Positions 17,160 to 25,156 of a stretch of DNA of 64,000 nt are shown here, piece by piece (positions within the stretch are counted from its first letter, which is position 1; the number at the start of each line of letters is the position of its first letter). The stretch comes from Nostoc edaphicum CCNP1411 (GTDB taxonomy: Bacteria; Cyanobacteriota; Cyanobacteriia; Cyanobacteriales; Nostocaceae): the NCBI RefSeq assembly GCF_014023275.1, contig NZ_CP054698.1, positions 4,216,001 through 4,280,000 on the forward strand, read 5' to 3'. The notes under the pieces are model-generated. The model searched no databases. It worked only from the letters and a program-made list of their open reading frames with translations, and was not told the origin of the DNA. Position numbers and translations under genes: made by a program.

Positions 17160-17681
17160 ATGTCGGCAAAGTTAAAATTCTTTTTGATTGTGATACTTGG
17201 TATCTTTGCCAGTGCTGGTGCTGGAGTTTATATTACCCAGCGCCAGCCATCTGTACCGATTGTTGAGACTAGTAACGAACAAGCCCAGCAGGTGGGAGCA
17301 ATACATCAGTCTCAAGAACTTGTGGCATATTTAGACCGTTCCGATTATAAAACTATACCTCTAGAAAAGATCAACTCATCTCTCCAAGGTAGTGATCCTG
17401 CGACCCTCGCCCTGAATGCCTTTGAGGACATAGCATCAGTGGGAGGAACACGAAAAGTAGAGGTAGCTTATCCGCAACGAAATCAGGCCTTAGTGACGAT
17501 TACACAAATCAAACAGGGTGATGATTCAGTTGGTATTAAATATCGAGTTGAGATGACCACCTTTGGGCGATCGCTTTTTATCAGTTCACCCCCAGTCTGG
17601 CAAATTGTTTGGGCTGGCTCCCAGAGAGAATGTTGGGCTGGAAGCCGCTCCCAAACAAAGTTAAATCACATCTGTGATTAG
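17160..17681 (+). CDS. Conserved hypothetical, signal-anchored periplasmic protein
   Basis: The ATG at 17160 gives 173 residues beginning MSAKLKFFLIVILGIFASAG, a positively charged start and a hydrophobic segment that should anchor it in the plasma membrane. The remainder (about 30-173) is soluble and likely periplasmic or lumenal. A TTG at 17139 extends the frame by seven residues but gives a poorer N-terminus. The C-terminal part has several Trp, Arg and Cys residues (WQIVWAGSQRECWAGSRSQ). I recognise no enzyme motif. Short tandem repeats follow the stop. Confidence 0.65.
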   Translation: MSAKLKFFLIVILGIFASAGAGVYITQRQPSVPIVETSNEQAQQVGAIHQSQELVAYLDRSDYKTIPLEKINSSLQGSDPATLALNAFEDIASVGGTRKVEVAYPQRNQALVTITQIKQGDDSVGIKYRVEMTTFGRSLFISSPPVWQIVWAGSQRECWAGSRSQTKLNHICD

Positions 17682-17750
17682 TCATTGGTCATTGGTCATT
17701 AGTCATTGGTCACAAAACAAATGACAACGGACAAATGACAAATGACAAAT
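17682..17750. repeat. Short tandem repeats (tcattgg / acaaatg)
   Basis: Units of GTCATTGGTCATTAG-type sequence are followed by their near-complement ACAAATGACAAATG. The segment can fold back on itself and separates two convergent genes, so it may terminate both transcripts. Confidence 0.8.
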
Positions 17751-18200
17751 TTAAATGTCGCCGCGAATTTCTTCTACAACGCCATCGCGCAGAACGATTT
17801 CGACCTGCATTTTGCTAATCAGGTTATCACCGGTTTCTACCCGGAAAAAGCCTTCCATTTGAAATTGGTTAACTTCCTGATCCTGCTGGAGAAACTGCAC
17901 TTGCTGGAGGTTTTGCAGCAACTGATTTTTCTGCTCTAGAAATTCACTTTTCTTTTGATTGACTTGGAGTTGAATATTGTCAATTTGTTGGAGGGTCTGG
18001 GGGCCTGGTGGTTGCAGACTCTGCTTTTGAATTGCCGCGATCGCTCTTTGTCCTTCAACGTCTAGCTGTTGCAATTGCTGATCAAGTTGATTGATCTGCG
18101 TTTGCAGCTGCTGTTGTACTTCCTCTTTCCAGAGAGGAGTCACAATGACTTTGACGTTGACGACGCGTTTCAGAAGCAAATTAGACTTGGAGACATCCAT
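17751..18200 (-). CDS. YlqD family protein
   Basis: The 149-residue protein is dominated by a Gln-rich coiled coil (about 25-120, with QQQLQTQINQLDQQLQQL). It starts with SNLLLKRVVNVKVIVTPLWKEE and ends with a small conserved segment, FFRVETGDNLISKMQVEIVLRDGVVEEI. That layout is the YlqD family, widespread in cyanobacteria and Firmicutes but without known function. It is encoded 42 bp downstream of the acyl-ACP synthetase on the same strand, so the two probably share a transcript. Confidence 0.8.
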   Translation of the reverse strand: MDVSKSNLLLKRVVNVKVIVTPLWKEEVQQQLQTQINQLDQQLQQLDVEGQRAIAAIQKQSLQPPGPQTLQQIDNIQLQVNQKKSEFLEQKNQLLQNLQQVQFLQQDQEVNQFQMEGFFRVETGDNLISKMQVEIVLRDGVVEEIRGDI

Positions 18201-18242
18201 AAATATTTCACGTTCACTCTTTACAGTTAGCAGGTGGAATCA

Positions 18243-20219
18243 TCAGGCAAACATGCCGTCAATAATATCGCGATAGCGTTCCGTGACGACATGTCGGCGA
18301 ACTTTCAGTGTTTGTGTCATCAAGCCATTTTCGATGGAAAACGGTTCCAGGATGAGTTTAAACGCTCCGATGCGGTCATCCGGTCGATAGCCTGGACGAT
18401 TTTGGACTTCCCGATTCAATTCTTGGCGAAATAAATCCTGGATCATTCTACTCTCGAAGTCAATTTTTTGACTATCTGAGGAAGTTACCTGATCATTGGG
18501 CGTATCCAGTATCAAATTCTGACTTACTGCCCATTTTTCTAAGGCTTCGATATTGGGGACAATTAAGGCTCCCAGGCTGCGCTGATCTTGGCCGACGAGC
18601 ATAATTTGATCGATGTATGGCGATCGCAAACACGCATCTTCGATCGGCTGTGGCTCGATGTTTTCCCCGTTAGTCAATACAATCGTATCCTTTGCTCTGC
18701 CAGTCAGCACCAAGTCGTCTTGTGGTGTCAGCCAACCCAAATCGCCGCTGTCAAACCAACCTTCAGCATCAATTGCTTTCGCTGTCGCTTGCGGATTTTG
18801 GTAATAGCCTTGCATAATCTGCGGCCCCTTCAACAATACCAAGCCTCGCTTTTCTATTGGCAAAGGTGCTTTTGTCTCAGGATCGACGATTTTAGCTTCT
18901 GTAGCGGGGAGTGGTAGTCCTGATGCGCCAATCAAATTTCGCCAAGGACGCCGCACATGGGTAACAGGAGAGGTTTCTGTCAAGCCATAGCCTTGCAAAA
19001 TCTGCACACCAATAATTTCAAAGAAGTTATCTATATGTCTAGGAAGCGCACCGCCGCCGCTAATCATCTGCTTAACTCGTCCTCCTGTGGCTTCCCGCAC
19101 CTTGGCATAAACCAGTCGTTCTCCCAAGGCATGGAGGGGTAATAAAGCCGCTGCGATTATCCTAGCTGCTAATCGTTCGATGCCTGAAGCATGAAGATTA
19201 TTTAAATCCAATCCCTGAGCAACTCGCTGCGCTCTAATATATTTTTCGCTCATGCCCAATAAAAATTTAATTAGGCGTTGCTTTTTGGCTGGTTGTTCGC
19301 GGAACTGCTTTTGCACTCCTTCATAAATCGATTCCCATAAGCGGGGTACACCGACCATGTAGTTGGGTTTAAATTGTCTCAAATCCCCTTTTACGGAGCG
19401 CAAATTGGTATAAACTTGTGTGCAACCTTGAGATAGTAGGTAATATTCAACAGTTCGTTCATAGCTGTGCCACGAAGGCAGGATACTAAGAACCATATCA
19501 CCCGCGTTTGGTTGCAATACTGTCCCAAAAGTTATCACTTGGTGCATCAAGTTGTTATAAGACAGCATTACACCCTTGGGTTTACCCGTAGTTCCGGAGG
19601 TGTAAATTAGTGTTGCTAGGGCGTCACGATTTGGCTTGACTGGCACGAAATTATGATTTACCCCAATTTCGATCAACTGAGAAAAGTTCAGTACTTTTAG
19701 GGTTTCGCCTGTAGGTGGTGCTTCATCGGAAAGTAAGATGACCACTTGAATTGGTAAATCGTTGAGGCGGTCTTGTAGTTTTTTAAGTGTTTTTAAATCC
19801 TCAACTACGATCGCTGTACTGCCGCTATTAGCAATGATAAACAACAGTTCTTCCTTTTCCGCTTGGGAGCTACGCACTGCATCAACTCCTCCAGCGGTCA
19901 TTATGCCTTGATCGGCAATAAACCAGCGAGGACTGTTGTCAGCAATTAAGGAAATGCGATCGCCTACTTTTACTCCCAACGCTTGTAACCCAGCAGCAAA
20001 TAGTCGCATTTGCTCTGCTAGCTGGGTATAAGTAATCACTACTTCTGGTTTAGCATGAGGGTTGTGAAGGGCGACAATATTACCAAATTGTTGAGCTGCC
20101 AAAGGCCAAATTTCTGGCAGCGATTCCACATTTGTGTAATCTACCACCCGCTTTAATGCTTGGCGTTCTCGTTCACTAATGTTAGATAAAAAAGAAGACG
20201 CGGTTTGGGTTTTTGACAT
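18243..20219 (-). CDS. aas: Long-chain acyl-ACP/acyl-CoA synthetase
   Basis: This 658-residue ANL-superfamily enzyme shows the P-loop LIYTSGTTGKPKGVMLSYNN, the adenylate motif QGYGLTETSPV, and the hinge region WFDSGDLGW...LTGRAKDTIVLTNGENIEP. It activates free fatty acids with ATP. In cyanobacteria the single enzyme of this type mainly loads acyl carrier protein, recycling fatty acids released from membrane lipids. Length and cyanobacterial context favour Aas over a CoA-specific FadD, but the carrier cannot be proven from sequence. The ATG at 20219 is followed at once by a polar leader and no signal. Confidence 0.85.
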   Translation of the reverse strand: MSKTQTASSFLSNISERERQALKRVVDYTNVESLPEIWPLAAQQFGNIVALHNPHAKPEVVITYTQLAEQMRLFAAGLQALGVKVGDRISLIADNSPRWFIADQGIMTAGGVDAVRSSQAEKEELLFIIANSGSTAIVVEDLKTLKKLQDRLNDLPIQVVILLSDEAPPTGETLKVLNFSQLIEIGVNHNFVPVKPNRDALATLIYTSGTTGKPKGVMLSYNNLMHQVITFGTVLQPNAGDMVLSILPSWHSYERTVEYYLLSQGCTQVYTNLRSVKGDLRQFKPNYMVGVPRLWESIYEGVQKQFREQPAKKQRLIKFLLGMSEKYIRAQRVAQGLDLNNLHASGIERLAARIIAAALLPLHALGERLVYAKVREATGGRVKQMISGGGALPRHIDNFFEIIGVQILQGYGLTETSPVTHVRRPWRNLIGASGLPLPATEAKIVDPETKAPLPIEKRGLVLLKGPQIMQGYYQNPQATAKAIDAEGWFDSGDLGWLTPQDDLVLTGRAKDTIVLTNGENIEPQPIEDACLRSPYIDQIMLVGQDQRSLGALIVPNIEALEKWAVSQNLILDTPNDQVTSSDSQKIDFESRMIQDLFRQELNREVQNRPGYRPDDRIGAFKLILEPFSIENGLMTQTLKVRRHVVTERYRDIIDGMFA

Positions 20220-20470
20220 AACACCTTACCTAAGTATCGTAAACTGATTATTTTCCAACTTATTTTGTTATTACGCTACAATATCAATCCTTATTATCTA
20301 CATTCCCTTCTATGTATGATAATTCCAGGAATTCCACGTTTATATTTACAAAAATTTATGGTAAAGTTAATTTACATAGAGTGAATGCAATGGATTGTGT
20401 TTGCATCTAAGAACAGCGATGTCTACGACGGGCTACGCCTACGCCTATTTTTCACAGGAGATGATTACCT
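20220..20470. other. Divergent promoter region with a dispersed repeat fragment
   Basis: The stretch at about 20414-20446 (gcgatgtctacgacgggct and on) recurs at about 27680-27703, where it is again intergenic. The rest is A/T-rich promoter-like sequence upstream of aas and of the small ORF at 20471. Confidence 0.55.
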
Positions 20471-20716
20471 ATGAATTTTATAGACACAATACTGCTAACG
20501 CTGCTCAATATTGCTGCTTGCATAGCATTACCTAAAATTTTAACTATCCTTTCGGCTGAGAAAACCAAACTTACCGAAGTGTTGCCGAATGGTTCCAAAT
20601 TACAAACAGCCAAAATTGAACTTACCAGTTTTCCTTATTGTACAGCTTACCCAGTAACAGGTAGTCAATTTTGTAAATTCAGTCCTGATTTCTGTGCCAA
20701 GTGTTCTCCGAATTGA
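20471..20716 (+). CDS. Small membrane protein, paralogue of the ORF at 22052
   Basis: The ATG follows AGGAG at 20456-20460. The 81 residues start MNFIDTILLTLLNIAACIAL, a single hydrophobic helix, then PKILTILSAEKT and a polar tail with four cysteines (YC, FC, FC, KC) near the end. The first 31 residues closely match the 54-residue protein encoded at 22052. The conserved N-terminus and the ribosome site argue for a real gene. Function is unknown; a small membrane peptide is the safest description. Confidence 0.6.
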   Translation: MNFIDTILLTLLNIAACIALPKILTILSAEKTKLTEVLPNGSKLQTAKIELTSFPYCTAYPVTGSQFCKFSPDFCAKCSPN

Positions 20717-20921
20717 TGGACTGTTTGCCAAGAGAAATTACTGATACAAATCTGTAATATCTTCAACTTTTGCATCAAATTTTTCATCCAGGGGGGAGTC
20801 AGCCAGTACCGACTTTGGTGTGGCTTCAATTGAGCTTCTTCTAATAAGAATCTTCCCACATGGCGAACTTCCGAGTCTAAACACCAATTTATCGGTAGGA
20901 AAATTTCTTGATTGCAGACTA

Positions 20922-21623
20922 CTATCGATATTCTTTTTCTGGTACTCTAAAGGCTGCATATTTCCATTCATTACCTTCTAAATATTCAATTTTAAATTCT
21001 CCTTTAGTCACTAAACTAATATCTTTCAGTTGTACTATCGCATTTTCTCCTAATAAAACACACTCAGAGTTGCTAGTGGAAGGTTGATTTGGCGTTGTAT
21101 TTATTTGATTAATAACTTTACGCTGTAATTCTTGATACTGTTGCTCTGTTATTAATTTAGAATCGTATAACTTTTTTATATCTCTTAATTGGTTTTCTAT
21201 ATTTGAGCCGCCTTGATTTGACACGTTATCTACTTGACAAGAATCTGGCTTAAAAGCAATTTTTCTAACAGGATGATCCCACCATTTAGAAACCTGAGTT
21301 AACCAATTAGTTGTTCTTGTTGTATGTACTACTTTTACTTGATTATCAGTTATTTCTAAACGAACCCAATCAGTGGATCTTTTTTGAATCAAACCAGCAA
21401 ATCCCCAAGACAAAACACTTCCTACTGAAACCCCAGAATCTGCTAGACGAAGCTTTATAACTCTAGGTTCTATAGCTTGTCCTATTTTAATTGGAGCCAA
21501 AGCTATAGAGTTAATATTATTAACAAGGAAAGTAAGATTCTTTTCTGTCGCAGTGGAAGGCTTTACTGCTGTAGAGTTTGTAACCAATATTGCTACTAGC
21601 AAAATGCTAATTCTCTTGCTCAT
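20922..21623 (-). CDS. Secreted hypothetical protein with a SHOCT-like segment
   Basis: The 233 residues start with a signal peptide (MSKRISILLVAILVTNSTAV, cleavage probably near residue 25). A beta-rich central part follows, then the helix-turn-helix segment IKKLYDSKLITEQQYQELQR at about 155-177. That segment matches the SHOCT pattern seen in many bacterial proteins. The C-terminal 50 residues are again beta-rich. The protein is probably periplasmic or lipid-free secreted, with no enzyme motif seen. It lies convergent with the small ORF at 20471, and A/T-rich DNA follows. Confidence 0.6.
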   Translation of the reverse strand: MSKRISILLVAILVTNSTAVKPSTATEKNLTFLVNNINSIALAPIKIGQAIEPRVIKLRLADSGVSVGSVLSWGFAGLIQKRSTDWVRLEITDNQVKVVHTTRTTNWLTQVSKWWDHPVRKIAFKPDSCQVDNVSNQGGSNIENQLRDIKKLYDSKLITEQQYQELQRKVINQINTTPNQPSTSNSECVLLGENAIVQLKDISLVTKGEFKIEYLEGNEWKYAAFRVPEKEYR

Positions 21624-22051
21624 GCTTATTATTATTTGTTCTACTGAAAAACGTGTAAATTAATAGACTATAGTAATTAATTTCAGGTTGTCAAGAAAAT
21701 AATATTTAAGATTAGCCCTCTCAAGGTGGATAATAATTTTAGACATCAACCTCTTATCTCTGTGTTTTCTATATCTCTGTGGTTAAATTAATGACCAATT
21801 CATTGTATAGCCACAGAGAAGCCAGTGTGTTGCAGTGAGTCCAGTACTGTAAGCCGGTTCCCCGTTGTCGCAACTGGCGTGACACAGAGAGAAAAAAGAT
21901 ATTTTACTAGTCAACTTTAAATTATCAGAATATATTTAGTTAGCTTATAACCGATAAAAGAAATTCAAATACTGCTTTGAAGCAATTGTACTAATTTTGC
22001 TTCAAACTAAAAATATAGTAAACACCAATTTTGAAATAAGGACGATCGCAC
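21624..22051. other. 428-bp A/T-rich intergenic region with a dispersed repeat fragment
   Basis: About 21830-21890 (gtgagtccagtactgtaagc through cgcaactggcgtg) looks like a piece of a repeat common in Nostoc-type genomes. I see no gene. AAGGA at 22038-22042 is the ribosome site of the next small ORF. Confidence 0.5.
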
Positions 22052-22216
22052 ATGAGTTTAATCGATGGTATATTACTGACGCTGCTCAATACTGTTGCTT
22101 GCCTTGCACTGCCTAAATTGCTAGCAACTCTGTCTGCAAAAAGCCAAAATACTTCACCATCGCTGTCTACTGCGATATCAAAAGATTCTAACTCTGAAAT
22201 CCCCAGTTTTTCGTAA
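22052..22216 (+). CDS. Small membrane protein (54 aa), paralogue of the ORF at 20471
   Basis: This short gene starts MSLIDGILLTLLNTVACLAL, continues PKLLATLSAKS, then has a polar tail ending PSFS. The hydrophobic first half is nearly the same as that of the protein at 20471 (IDxILLTLLNxxACxALPK shared), while the tails differ. AAGGA lies 9 bp before the ATG. Two similar small genes 1.6 kb apart on the same strand point to duplication of a real peptide gene. No function is known to me. Confidence 0.6.
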   Translation: MSLIDGILLTLLNTVACLALPKLLATLSAKSQNTSPSLSTAISKDSNSEIPSFS

Positions 22217-22828
22217 TATAAGCTAATTTTATCTAGATATCGCTTTGATGACGAGACAATTTAGCTATTGGCGCAAAGCGATATCTTAAGGGAAATTATT
22301 CACATTGTGTTTTCGGAAAATAATGAGTGTGCATATTTCCACAAAATAAAATTTTATAGAGAAAAATCTGGACTAGGTACAGCGAAAAATAGGCAATAGA
22401 GAAGAATTATAGTATTACTACTAAATAAGGTTTTTAGTAGCTTAATTTTGCTTTTTTATCGCGACAAAGAATTAATTTTTTCTTGTTGATTTTATCACCC
22501 AAGGGGATTAAAAAGAAAAGCCCCAAAAGTCAGAGAAGAGGACAAGGGGCAGGGGGCAGGGGGGAGAACCCCATACATAAATGTAGTTGCTCTGAACTAA
22601 GGACGTATTATTTCTCGTGCTGTGCATCTCGAAATAAATATTTTATTTTTGGGCATAAATAAATTTATTTGCTCTGAAACCCTTGTGGCACGCCCAATGT
22701 TGTTTGCGCTTTTGTTTTCGGCGGGATTTTAGACCCTGTGTTCGTTTCGGTCACTCTAATAAGGGCTGGAAGCAGTATTCCCTTCTGCCAACTGAGCCTC
22801 CTGCCCTCTGCCTTTCTTGATAAAAAAA
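22217..22828. other. 612-bp region without intact genes
   Basis: A terminator-like hairpin (CTACTAAA 22418-22425 with TTTAGTAG 22433-22440, T-rich tail) lies 200 bp after the small ORF. A purine-rich run of ggggcag units is at about 22543-22566. Nothing else is recognisable. Confidence 0.5.
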
Positions 22829-22966
22829 TCAGGGTAAAAGTGGCGATGTGATTTCATCATCGCCTAACAAAGTAGCAACTAAAACCAACTGTGCTTTTTC
22901 CCGCCGATAAACTTCAACGTGTTTAGTAAAGTGATCGACAATCCAATACTCACGCACGCCTTGAAT
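22829..22966 (-). pseudogene. Uma2-family endonuclease remnant (C-terminal end)
   Basis: Read on the minus strand, the frame gives QGVREYWIVDHFTKHVEVYR and then REKAQLVLVATLLGDDEITSPLLP before a stop. The core GVREYWIVD...VEVYR is the signature of the C-terminal half of Uma2 (DUF820) restriction-endonuclease-fold proteins, so numerous in cyanobacteria. An in-frame TAA lies just upstream of the conserved part and no N-terminal half is present, so this is a decayed fragment. Confidence 0.75.
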
Positions 22967-23015
22967 TTATCTTTCCTTTGGGCAAGGCAGTTATGGTATT
23001 TAAATTAGAACCATA

Positions 23016-23489
23016 ATGAAAAGCACAGATCAAGCAAAACTTTGTATGCTGACATTTACCCAACTTAAACCACCTAATCACGATGCCGCAGTTACTTTTA
23101 CTCTGGCGCTGACAGCAGAAGAACGCACTCGCAGTCGTCATCGCTTTGAAACTGAAGATGGTAAAGTTATATTTTTACATTTACCCAGAGGAACTGTTTT
23201 ACACGATGGCGATATTCTGCAAGAAGAAACCCATAGCAGTTTAATCAGAATTGCTGCTAAACCAGAACTAGTACTGACTGCTTTTGCCCAAACACCACTT
23301 TTATTACGGGCGGCATACCATCTAGGAAATCGTCATGTACCTGTAGAAATTACTCCAACTTATTTACGCTTGTCTTCAGACTCAGTTTTACGCACAATGT
23401 TGGAACAATTAGGGTTAGAAGTTAAAGAGGAAATTTTACCATTTCAGCCAGAATTAGGAGCTTATGGACAACACCATCATGCTCACTGA
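23016..23489 (+). CDS. ureE: Urease accessory protein UreE
   Basis: UreE is the nickel-donating metallochaperone for urease. The 157-residue frame shows the UreE N-terminal domain ([33 protein letters not shown]). The ferredoxin-like metal-binding domain has the conserved H of [13 protein letters not shown] short His tail, YGQHHHAH, follows. The ATG at 23046 ([11 protein letters not shown]) fits the family start better than the one at 23016, which adds ten residues; neither has a strong ribosome site. The 3' end overlaps ureF by 26 bp, so ureE, ureF and ureG form one unit. Structural urease genes are not in the window. Confidence 0.92.
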   Translation: MKSTDQAKLCMLTFTQLKPPNHDAAVTFTLALTAEERTRSRHRFETEDGKVIFLHLPRGTVLHDGDILQEETHSSLIRIAAKPELVLTAFAQTPLLLRAAYHLGNRHVPVEITPTYLRLSSDSVLRTMLEQLGLEVKEEILPFQPELGAYGQHHHAH

Positions 23490-24156
23490 TAGTCATCTTT
23501 TGAGTATTTTACAATTGGCTAGCCCCGCTTTGCCTGTGGGAGCATATAGTTATTCTGAAGGCTTGGAAACGCTCGTAGAAAATGGTATTATTGCCGACGC
23601 CTTACATCTCAAACTTTGGTTAAAAGCAGAGTTGCTCTGCGGGGCAATTCGTTTAGAGGCGGCGGTGATGGTACGATCGCAGCAATCCGCAAAAATGAAT
23701 GATGCAGAGTCGCTATGCCGTTGGAATCTCTGGTTATCCGCCGCTAGAGAAACAGAAGAATTACGCGCCTCTAGTTGGCAGATGGGGCGATCGCTCATCC
23801 AATTACTTGGTAAACTAGAACCGCAGATTGTACCTATTGCCAATGCTGTAGGTAATCCTTGCAATTATGCGATCGCTTTTGGCATTGCCATTGCCCATTG
23901 GCAAATCAATATCAAAGCTGCATTACTTGGATATCTGCACAGTTGGGCAAGTAATTTGATTACTGCTGGCGTGAAACTTATCCCTCTTGGACAAACAGCA
24001 GGACAGCAGTTATTGCTAGATTTGCAACCATTACTCAGTGCTGCGGCATTGGAAATTCTAGCGTTGGAGGATGATCAACTCGCCTGTTGTAGTTGGGGTT
24101 TGTCGCTGGCAAGTATGCAGCATGAAACGCAGTATACAAGGTTGTTTAGGAGTTAG
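23464..24156 (+). CDS. ureF: Urease accessory protein UreF
   Basis: UreF works with UreD and UreG in the GTP-dependent delivery of nickel to the urease active site. The 230-residue, mostly helical protein shows the UreF block [25 protein letters not shown] at residues 12-33 ([20 protein letters not shown]), and the C-terminal [21 protein letters not shown]. The internal ATG at 23479 (MLTDSHLL) is an equally likely start and would cut the overlap with ureE to 11 bp. A short tandem-repeat segment separates it from ureG. Confidence 0.92.
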   Translation: MDNTIMLTDSHLLSILQLASPALPVGAYSYSEGLETLVENGIIADALHLKLWLKAELLCGAIRLEAAVMVRSQQSAKMNDAESLCRWNLWLSAARETEELRASSWQMGRSLIQLLGKLEPQIVPIANAVGNPCNYAIAFGIAIAHWQINIKAALLGYLHSWASNLITAGVKLIPLGQTAGQQLLLDLQPLLSAAALEILALEDDQLACCSWGLSLASMQHETQYTRLFRS

Positions 24157-24243
24157 TCATTTGTCATTGGTCATTGGTCAAAAACTAATAACTAATAACT
24201 AATAACCATCTACCAAGCGAAAGTGACAAAGGACAAAGGACAA

Positions 24244-24846
24244 ATGAGAATGAATACATTTAGAGTGGGAGTTGCTGGCCCGGTGGGTTCGGGGAAGACC
24301 GCTTTGGTGGATGCTTTGTGTAAGGGATTGCGTGAGCAGTATCAGATTGCGGTAGTGACGAATGATATTTATACTCAGGAGGATGCTCAGTTTTTAGTGC
24401 GTTCTCAGGCGTTGGCTAGCGATCGCATTTTGGGTGTAGAGACTGGTGGTTGTCCTCATACTGCTATCCGCGAAGATGCTTCGATGAATTTGGCAGCAAT
24501 TGAACAGTTAGAAGAACGTTTTCTCGATTTGGATTTGGTCTTTTTGGAAAGTGGCGGTGATAATTTGGCTGCTACTTTTAGTCCAGAATTGGTGGATTTA
24601 ACAATTTATGTCATCGATGTTGCGGCTGGTGATAAAATTCCCCGCAAAGGTGGCCCCGGTATTACTAAATCTGATTTGTTAGTGATTAACAAAATTGACC
24701 TTGCACCTTATGTTGGTGCAGATTTAAGTGTGATGGAACGAGATGCTAAAAAAATGCGCGGCGATAAACCTTTTATTTTTACTAATTTAAAAACTCAGTC
24801 TGGACTTGCAGATGTAATTAACTTTGTTTGCACAAATATCTGTTGA
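24244..24846 (+). CDS. ureG: Urease accessory GTPase UreG
   Basis: UreG is the SIMIBI-class GTPase that drives nickel insertion into urease. P-loop [14 protein letters not shown] lies near the N-terminus. The metal-binding CPHTAIRED (Cys-Pro-His), the [18 protein letters not shown] block and the guanine-specificity motif NKIDLAP are all present. The ATG at 24244 or 24250 gives the family start. An ATG at 24223 would add residues translated from a short tandem repeat (gacaaaggacaaaggac) and is unlikely. Total about 200 residues, as usual. Confidence 0.95.
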   Translation: MRMNTFRVGVAGPVGSGKTALVDALCKGLREQYQIAVVTNDIYTQEDAQFLVRSQALASDRILGVETGGCPHTAIREDASMNLAAIEQLEERFLDLDLVFLESGGDNLAATFSPELVDLTIYVIDVAAGDKIPRKGGPGITKSDLLVINKIDLAPYVGADLSVMERDAKKMRGDKPFIFTNLKTQSGLADVINFVCTNIC

Positions 24847-24863
24847 AAAATGAGAATTTAGAG

Positions 24864-24974
24864 CTAGTACCGCAAGACGGAATTAAAAATTAAAAATTAA
24901 AAATTAAAAATGAAGACAGCGTAAGGGTTTTATTGATTGGGAATGGGTGGTTTATTTCCGCCGTGCTGTACTAG
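24864..24974. repeat. MITE-like dispersed repeat, copy 2
   Basis: This 111-bp unit runs from CTAGTACCGCAAGACGGAA to TTCCGCCGTGCTGTACTAG, inverted relative to copy 1. The interior has five aaaatt units, one or two more than the other copies, which accounts for its greater length. Confidence 0.9.
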
Positions 24975-24982
24975 GGCAAATA

Positions 24983-25049
24983 TCAATACTTGTCGGTTAA
25001 GGGGAAAAGGGGAAGGTGGGGCCCCCTCTGGGGATAAGGGGCGGGGGGG
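24983..25049. repeat. G-rich dispersed repeat, truncated copy
   Basis: It starts caatacttgtcggttaagg and contains ggtggggccccctctgggg. It matches 44837-44900 almost base for base but lacks the closing inverted end seen there. Confidence 0.8.
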
Positions 25050-25156
25050 CTGGGGGAGGATTAGGGTGGGGTAAAACCTTGGGTTTTTCAGCTATTTCAG
25101 ACTTGTGTGTACACCGTAGCCTTTACCCTTTTTCGTAATCCCCCATGCCCAATGCC

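Larger units (their letters stand above)
24847..25156. other. 310-bp intergenic region made largely of two dispersed repeats
   Basis: It holds the MITE-like copy at 24864-24974 and, right after it, a G-rich repeat segment at 24983-25049. That segment has the same sequence as the left part of 44836-44977. No gene is seen. It separates two convergent genes. Confidence 0.7.

Noticed and set aside
20738..20971. 77-residue minus-strand frame downstream of the secreted SHOCT-like protein
   Set aside because: It overlaps the end of that gene in another frame, has no ribosome site and no recognisable family.
24223..24243. Upstream ATG extending UreG
   Set aside because: The extra residues come from a gacaaag tandem repeat and are not part of the UreG family start.
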